Below, in pieces: positions 57,875 through 64,000 of a DNA stretch of 64,000 nt. Below the pieces are notes generated by a model. That model did no database searches. It was given only the letters and a program-made list of their open reading frames with translations, and was not told where the DNA came from. The stretch lies in assembly GCA_015680685.1 (NCBI GenBank), contig MNCI01009017.1, positions 341,654-405,653 on the forward strand. Direction: 5' to 3'. The number at the start of each line of letters is the position of its first letter. Position 1 is the stretch's first letter. The translations under genes were made by a program, and so were the position numbers. Origin of the DNA: Gnetum montanum (Eukaryota; Streptophyta; Gnetopsida; Gnetales; Gnetaceae).

Positions 57875-58539
57875 CACTTTACAATGGATAAACAATAATA
57901 CAATGAGGAGAAATAGTAATTATAATGATTGCACATTTCCCAATGAGAATGATGTCTTCTTATGGTCACCATGTTTTCAAATCTATCTTGGAACTTATGC
58001 AATAGCTAGATAATGGTCATGAAAGACATATTCTTCATGCTTGAGGTGTCTTTCTATATTTGCCTTAATTTTGGAAAGATTTATTTGTTTGAGAAAAGGC
58101 ATCTTTCTAAAATTGGTCTCTATTCTAGGAAGACTTCCTTGTTTGGTGAAGACATCTTTACTTGATGAAAGACATATGCTATTTCTTGAAGACATCTTTA
58201 TCTATGCATCTTTTAATTTTTCCAAGACATCTACTATTTCCTGAAGATGTCTTTCTTCACCTCTCTTTGCATGATGAATTCTTCATTCCTTGTTCATAAC
58301 CTTGCATTTCCACATGCCTCAATGATGATAACTTTGCTTATGAGTTATTTGGTCCTTGTCCACTTTCTTTTAATTTTTGCATCTTCTCTTGAGACCTTGT
58401 GGATGACCTCATTCTTTTGTCTAAACTAGTTTGTTCCTTGTCATCTCACCTTTGTCCTACAAACACAATAATCACATAACCATAAACACAACCTTTGTAT
58501 TCATTTTACTTGACATTTTGACATACCAAAAGGCCCACA
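57875..58539 (-). mobile_element. 3' LTR of B, part right of element A
   Basis: Continues 51286 after A: cacactttacaatggataaac as in 62441-62455, to ggcccaca at 58539 (sense TGTGGGCC). Confidence 0.85.
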
Positions 58540-58553
58540 ATCTCCTCCTTTTT

Positions 58554-60190
58554 GGTGATGTTCAAAACTTAAGAAAATGGGTTAGTGGAACATACATACT
58601 CTACTCCTTGTTAAATAGCATAAAAAAGGATAAAGCACATAAAATTGTTTCTAAAGAGACATCATAAAAGATTAATAATTTTAGACATTTCATAATCCTA
58701 AGGATATAAAATCATTTAGCTAAGTAAGAATATTAGTTAAAGAGGACACATTTTTTAGCACTAAGTTCCATGAAGAGTTGCTTCTAACTTGTCAAGAATT
58801 GATTCAAGCCTTTCAAGTGATATTCAAACATAAAGCTCTAAGTGAGGTATAAGCCTTGAAGATCAAGTAACCTATCTCTAAATAAATAATTCATTAGTAT
58901 TTTTTATTGCATGATTATTTAATTTTCTATTATTCTCCTTGTTTGTAAAACATCAGCAAAAGAATAGGACATATCTTTTATGATAGCAATACAACATCAT
59001 AATCTGAAACCACCCATGCCAAATTTTAAATTCTTGAACTAGGAAGTACATGTCAAGGAAGACTATTCAAATGATGTTTCAGTCGAAACCATGGATACTT
59101 TGCCATAAATAAAATGATCATGTTATTACTCATATTTTTGTAAGGAATAATATCAACCATTTCTTTTCTTTCATAAAATATAGGTACTTCTTGCTCCAGC
59201 TTATGCTTGAATATTGAATAGGTGGGTTGATGACACATTGAGATATGTTCTTTTTAGTTCAAAAACAAGGAGCTAAAACTAAACCAAAAAGGACTAACAA
59301 CACATAATTTTATGCCAAAGATCAAAGATAGATCATGTAGGAACAAGTAGCCTATTTATTTGAAATAATTGTTTTATGAAAACTTGTGTATCTCTAAATT
59401 CAACCAGAATTCTTTTACTAAAAAAAATCAACAAAAGGGTATGGAAGCCATGAGATAAGGCAATGCAACAAACACAACCATTTATCAAAAACAAAATGGT
59501 AATCATGCTAATAGAGAATATGTATATATTCATATACCTCATTTTTAACAAAGGATATCAGGAACATAAATTCAAGTCTTTTCCATCCTCTTAAATGAAA
59601 AATACCTCTTGATGTCCTTGCTCATTTTGAAACATTTTGCTATTTCAGTGTTTCTTGGATAAAGTCTCCAAAGACTTCCCCTACATTGGTAACCTCCAAG
59701 ATGTTGATGGATAATGAGGAATAGGCTCCCCTTACACATGTGCTACTTATCTTATGATTTTAAGATCAATGTGTAAATGTTGTAAATCATGAAAACACTA
59801 CAACTATAGGTTAACATTAAGATCAAATGTGGATGCCAAAGTATCCAATTAGTAATATTGATAGAATCTTTAAAAATATTGTCTTATCTTATAAATGGCA
59901 AAAATATTCCAAAGGACATGAGCTTAGAAGTAGATCATCACAAGAAGTTTAGATTAAGCAAGAGTGAATGAAAGACAAAAATCAAACTAAAATTATTACA
60001 AGATGAAGATCCAAATGAAATCATTAAAAGTGCTATACTAAGTATTTCTATAAAACCACTTGTATCAAGCTCAAGGATGAATGTAAGAGACACTCTAAAT
60101 AATTATTCCAACATTTTTCTAATCTAGACAAGAAACAAATAATTTTGGAATTCTCAATGCATATTCTTATTAAATAGCATGAAAAGAGAT
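58554..60190 (-). other. Interior of element B, unassigned
   Basis: Between gag and the PPT on the minus strand. Very AT-rich, no frame above about 70 codons, no pol motif. Confidence 0.4.
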
Positions 60191-60199
60191 GGAAACTTA

Positions 60200-61896
60200 C
60201 CTTAACTTACCTTGCTTTTTGGTGAGGAGAGAATAATAACATTTGAGATGAGGTCCCCCATCATGAAGTACCTCCTCATCCTTAGGTTCCTTTTCCTTAG
60301 ATTTTGTATGTGATGTCTCCACTTTTTTATGTTTTTTATGATAAACCCTTGATGACTTATTGCATCATTTTCAATTTTCTACTTCTCTTCATTTTCACTT
60401 ATTAGTACCTACACAATTTCCTTAACAAAGTATTTTTGATAAGATCATTAATCTTTTTTTGATCATCATGAGTATAGTTAAGAGTTTTCTTACTATCATA
60501 ATTTTTACACACAAATAAAGTATTTTCTTCATGATCAAAATTATCAAACCTAATTATGCTTGAGTTTGAATTTTCATGTCTAATTTCCTCTAAATTCTTT
60601 GGTTATTTTTAGGAGTCTCCTCTTCTTGAACCTTGCTTCAATCCTTATTAAAAGAGGTTGTTAAATCTCAAATTTTATGTCTGAGATCTCTTCTTTCACT
60701 TTAGTGTGAATAGCATCTAGCTTAGAGATTACAAATTTCTTTGCCTTCCTAATCAAATGATGTAAAAGAAAAATTTATTCTTTAAATTCACTTTTCCTTT
60801 TGTCACATTTACCACCTTGTTTAGTCATATGTGAGGAATTTTCATTTGTAAGAGCCATGCATATGAGATGTAAATCTTTGGAAGAATTGCATGCTTCTTC
60901 TTCGCTTTGCTTACCATCATTCCAACTTGTATAAAAGTTAGTCTTTTTCAATTCCTCATCATTGGATTTATTCTTTGGTTGTACCTTGCTATCACTAGGA
61001 TACTCGAAGGCTATATGACCTCTTCCTCAAGAAACCCAAGATTCTATAAAAGAAAAATTGAGGTTAAAATTCAAAATTTTTTTACCTCTTTCTTTACGTT
61101 TGACCAAATTGGATCTTTGTTGAAATACCCCCTTGTTTCTTCTTGTCAACAATTGTTATAGCTTCCTTGAGAGAAAGGAAATCTCATCTTTGCTACCCTC
61201 ATCATGGTCATTGGACTCCTTCTCCTTGGAAGTGGTCTATAGAGCTATAGGTCTTTCTTGGATTGCTTCTTTTCTTATGAGATTCATTTAATAAGCAATG
61301 AGAGCAGTTTGAAGCTCTTCAAATTTCAAGGTTGAGAAATTTCTGATTTCCTCCATAGCTATGACCTTTGGTCTAAACTTTAGTTGTAGAGTTCTAATCA
61401 TTTTGATGGTGACATCACTTTTAGGCAAATATTTCCCTATTCCTCTAATAGCTACAACAAGATCATTGGCTCTAGAGAAATAATCTTTTATTTTCTCACC
61501 TTCTCTCATGTTGAGCTTATCATATTCACTTTGTAAAACTAACAATTTTGATTACTTAATAATAGAGGTTCCTTCATAAGTAGCTTTCAAAGTTTTCCAA
61601 ATTTATTTTGTTTTTTTATATCATGCTACCCTATTAAATGCAGATTTATTCAAAGTTCAATGTAAATAATTTTTTTCTTTTCAATCAAACATGAACTTAT
61701 CTTTCTCCTATTGTGTCCATTTGTTGCGAGGCATGATGATGCCAGTGGAGCTGTTGATAGGCAGAGTGTAGTCTTCAAGGATTGACTCCCATACTTCAAA
61801 CTCCATGGATTTAAAGAACCCTTGTATTCTACCTTTCCAAGAGGCAAACTCAAATCCATCAAACATGGGTGGATTTTTGTAATATGTCTTCTTCAT
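60200..61896 (-). pseudogene. gag of element B
   Basis: Minus strand from the ATG at 61896: MKKTYYKNPPMFDGFEFASWKGRI, SSTGIIMPRNKWTQ, then 61545-61288 open for 85 codons with LQSEYDKLNMREGEKIKDYFSRANDLV and EEIRNFSTLKFEELQTALIAY (UBN2-like gag). The zinc knuckle corresponding to 53251 in A is ruined (SWVS-GRGHIAFEYP, about 61040; Cys residues lost). A Lys/Glu-rich, coiled-coil-like part follows (to about 60650). Same family as gag of A. Confidence 0.75.
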
Positions 61897-61936
61897 TATT
61901 CATTCTTGAAGTTTATGATGACAAAGAAGAGTACTA

Positions 61937-61949
61937 GGCTTTGATACCA
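61937..61949 (-). other. Primer-binding site of element B
   Basis: Minus strand TGGTATCAAAGCC, two bases inside the LTR; one change from the initiator-tRNA site TGGTATCAGAGCC. Confidence 0.8.
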
Positions 61950-61951
61950 CT

Positions 61952-63085
61952 TGTGGATCATTGAACTTAGAAGGGAGGGGGGATGGATGAATAAGTTTTT
62001 CAAATTTAAATTCTTTGGACAAAGCACAACACCAAATTTAACATGGTTCCCCAACTTGGGTAGTCCACACTCAGAGGGTAGATCACTAGCACATATCTTA
62101 ACTTTGTTGCTCTGAAATGTGGTTTGAAGGGTACCACACCCTGTACAAGATCTAAGCTTTGCTCTAGAGTGTTGTGACATTGCACCAAGAACTCAACCTT
62201 GCAAGGTCTTAACAAGCTTAGAATGTGGCTTCCAAGCTTCTACAAACTTTACAATCTTGAGCTTCACTTTGGAGTGTTGTGACATTACACAAGCACTCAA
62301 TCCTATAGGATCTTGATGAGCTTAATCAAGATGTCTTCTTGTAAGAAGCACATCAAACTCATAGGGCACCAAGGAAGAACAAAAATTAGAAGGGATAAAT
62401 GCAACTTAGTTTTCTGATCCTTGCACTTTGAGGTACAACACACTTTACAATGGAAAAATGATAATGCAATGAGAAGCAACAATGATTACAATGATTGCGA
62501 AATGATTACACAATGATTGTACAAGAGCTTACAAATTTCTTAATGAGAATGATGTCTTCTTATAATCACCATGTTTTCAAATCCATCTTAGAACTCATGC
62601 AATGACTAGCTAACGATCATGGAAGATGTATTCTTCATGCCTAAGATGTCTTTCTATATTTGCCTCCATTCTAGGAAGATGTCTTTATCTAGTAAATAAA
62701 TATTTTCCTAATGAAAGATGTCTATTGTTTCCTTGAGATGTCTTTATTTGTGCATCTTTCAATTCTACCAAGATGTCTATTGTTTCTTGAAGACATCTTT
62801 CTTTACCTCCCTTTGCATGATGAATTCTTTGTTCCTTATTCATAACCTTGCACTTGAACATGCTTCAATGATGACAACTTTGCTTGTGAGTTATTTGGTC
62901 CTTCTCTAGGTTCTTTGAATTCTTGCATGTTTGTTTGAGACCTTGTGGATAATGTTCTTCTTTTGTTTAAACTAGTTCATTTCTTGTCATCTCACCTTTG
63001 TCCTATAGACATAATAACCACAAAACCATACCCACAACCTTTGTCTCCATTTTACTTAATGTTTTGACACACCAAAAGGTCCACA
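61952..63085 (-). mobile_element. 5' LTR of element B
   Basis: 1134 bp, minus orientation, sense TGTGGACCTTTTGG..CAATGATCCACA. Contains the gatgtctt/aagacatc cluster at 62605-62800. Confidence 0.88.
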
Positions 63086-63090
63086 AGATT

Positions 63091-63250
63091 AACATAAATG
63101 TTGATTGGTAAGACAACAACTAGTGATTACATGTTTCACCATCTAGAAATATCAACTACTAGGTAAATAAAGTTCATGGAATTTGACTGGATCACATGTA
63201 CATGTTAGTGATTCATATGGTTAGACATAGGGAATACCCATTACCCATCA
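63091..63250 (+). mobile_element. 3' LTR of element C, second part
   Basis: Continues 50897 after B: aacataaatgttgattgg.. matches 10150 onward of the 5' LTR; ends attacccatca. Confidence 0.88.
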
Positions 63251-64000
63251 TTTTAGATATTAAATAGATGCTTTAATTTATTTATGTTTATTACTCTAGT
63301 TTTTAGGTTCCTTCTAAATATTTTTTATAATAGAATTAATTGGATTATTCATAAAATTTTTTAGTTTACTAAAAAACATAGAAAAATACTTTTTTAAAGT
63401 TACTTGAAATATTTGTAATAGTAGCAAGAAATATAGAGGACTTGGCCCCATAATTGTTATAACTAGGGTATTTTATCAGAGCAAAATGGATTGCAAAGTG
63501 CATTCATGGAGATAATGTTTAGATGCTCCTTTTAAAAAATATACATATATAAGAAAAAACTAAAAATGATAATAGTTAGCCTTCTAATAATTTTTTTCAT
63601 CATCTTCTTTTTCCTTGGGCTATTTCTATTTCTAGTTCTCTTGTTCTTAAAAAAATTTGAAAAACATGGTATGTGCTTCATAAGTATTGGAAGTACAATC
63701 ATATTATAATTTTAAAAGATATGCTTAAGCAAATTATTCCATGGTGGATTTCTTTTAATAAAGGAGCTTGGGTTACTAATTTATCTAGATTATGTACAAC
63801 ATAAGAGTAGATTTTGTATCACTGTACTTTCCTATCTTCATAGGCAAGGTAGATGGATTACATGAAAGGAAGGTTTTAGCCTCTATGCTTTAAATAGAAA
63901 GATGAAAAAGAACATGAAAATTTAATTTCTAATCTTGAAAATTTATTTAAATTTGACAATAGTTTACATTAGGATTTTCTAGGTTCTTTTTGGAAGGATA
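63251..64000 (+). pseudogene. Right half of LINE-K (ORF2), running out of the window
   Basis: Resumes LINE-K at the target site tttta. FIYVYYSSFW, then WPHNCYNQGI and AFMEIMFRCSF (about 63290-63530) follow the region ended at 9407. From 63590 it parallels LINE-M (IIPWWISFNKGAWVTNLSRLC against SPWWIPIHNEPWAIKRLRLC). Several stops. The zinc-binding end and the LINE 3' end lie outside the window. Confidence 0.72.

Larger units (their letters stand above)
50898..63085 (-). mobile_element. Copia-like element B, pol-less, with element A nested inside
   Basis: Minus-oriented, TGTGGACC..GATCCACA ends, exact 5-bp duplication agatt (50893-50897, 63086-63090). Net length about 5.6 kb after removing A. 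5' LTR 61952-63085; 3' LTR 50898-51286 plus 57875-58539; PBS 61937-61949; PPT (minus, 58541-58553, AAAAAGGAGGAGA). Only gag-like coding is visible. A tRNA-iMet PBS and UBN2-like gag point to Ty1/copia ancestry. No RT or integrase is found, so B is non-autonomous or deleted. Confidence 0.85.
9408..63250 (+). mobile_element. Outer Ty3/gypsy element C, split by nested insertions
   Basis: Both ends carry the 5-bp duplication tttta (9403-9407 and 63251-63255) and LTR termini TGATGAA..CATCA. Removing the insertions (I 10784-23256, L 24823-26217, E 27695-41194, B 50898-63085) and their duplications leaves about 14.3 kb, close to the 13.5 kb of its relative E. Order: 5' LTR, PBS, gag, pol (RT, RNase H, integrase), small ORF, stem-loop, long extra ORF, 3' LTR. 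The element is dead: gag and pol have many stops, and the RT active site VFMDDF reads VFMNEF. An extra ORF after integrase together with a tRNA-Asp-type PBS resembles the Athila/Tat side of plant gypsy elements; this placement is inference. Confidence 0.88.

Noticed and set aside
50898-63085. A and B as one foldback element with gag copies in opposite orientation
   Set aside because: A has its own LTR pair, PBS, PPT and a decayed TSD, and it splits the 3' LTR of B cleanly.

Overview
The window looks like intergenic heterochromatin from a large plant genome, most likely a gymnosperm such as a conifer. It is AT-rich and packed with decayed, nested retrotransposons, and I see one apparently intact host gene, a plant-type serine-rich protein at 3404-3835. 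I name no species. One base (20653) is N.

Layout. 51-2003: three tandem units of about 610-686 bp, each with two TTGAC (W-box) cores, upstream of the host gene. 2030-4300: promoter, probable leader intron, coding exon and 3' region. 4709-5851: a 5'-truncated LINE with a perfect 20-bp target-site duplication. 6427-9048: two gypsy fragments abutting in opposite orientation (N, plus strand; F, minus strand). 9049-9407 and 63251-64000: the two halves of a second LINE (K), split by a single nest of elements.

The nest (9408-63250). Outer element C is a plus-strand Ty3/gypsy element, about 14.3 kb without its insertions, with TSD tttta on both sides. It was hit four times. Element I (10784-23256, minus) lies in its gag. 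Solo LTR L (24823-26217) and gypsy element E (27695-41194, minus, 13.5 kb, TSD caagg) also lie in its gag region. Copia-like element B (50898-63085, minus, TSD agatt) lies in its 3' LTR. Two of these were hit again: gypsy derivative H (17112-23065, plus) sits in an LTR of I, and copia-like A (51287-57869, plus) sits in an LTR of B. Order of insertion follows directly: K, then C, then I/L/E/B, then H and A. All copies carry stops and frameshifts.

How the pieces work together. C, E, H, F and N are one gypsy group (PBS resembling tRNA-Asp, LTRs TGATG..CATCA, gag-pol followed by a long extra ORF). Their 3' portion has a shared architecture that I do not recognise from described elements. It starts with an A-rich tract and a 28-codon small ORF. 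About 500 nt on comes a stem-loop with a conserved loop. Then a branch-point-like and acceptor-like signal lies directly before the ATG of the extra ORF. H has lost pol and nearly all of the extra ORF but keeps the small ORF and the stem-loop. Element I has an LTR-retrotransposon frame but no recognisable pol; it carries a sense-oriented, intronless fragment of a CCR4/nocturnin-type exonuclease-endonuclease-phosphatase gene plus a 45-bp minisatellite. A and B share LTRs, PBS and gag but have no visible pol.

All boundaries and duplications were read by eye. Identity estimates are rough, and no database was searched.
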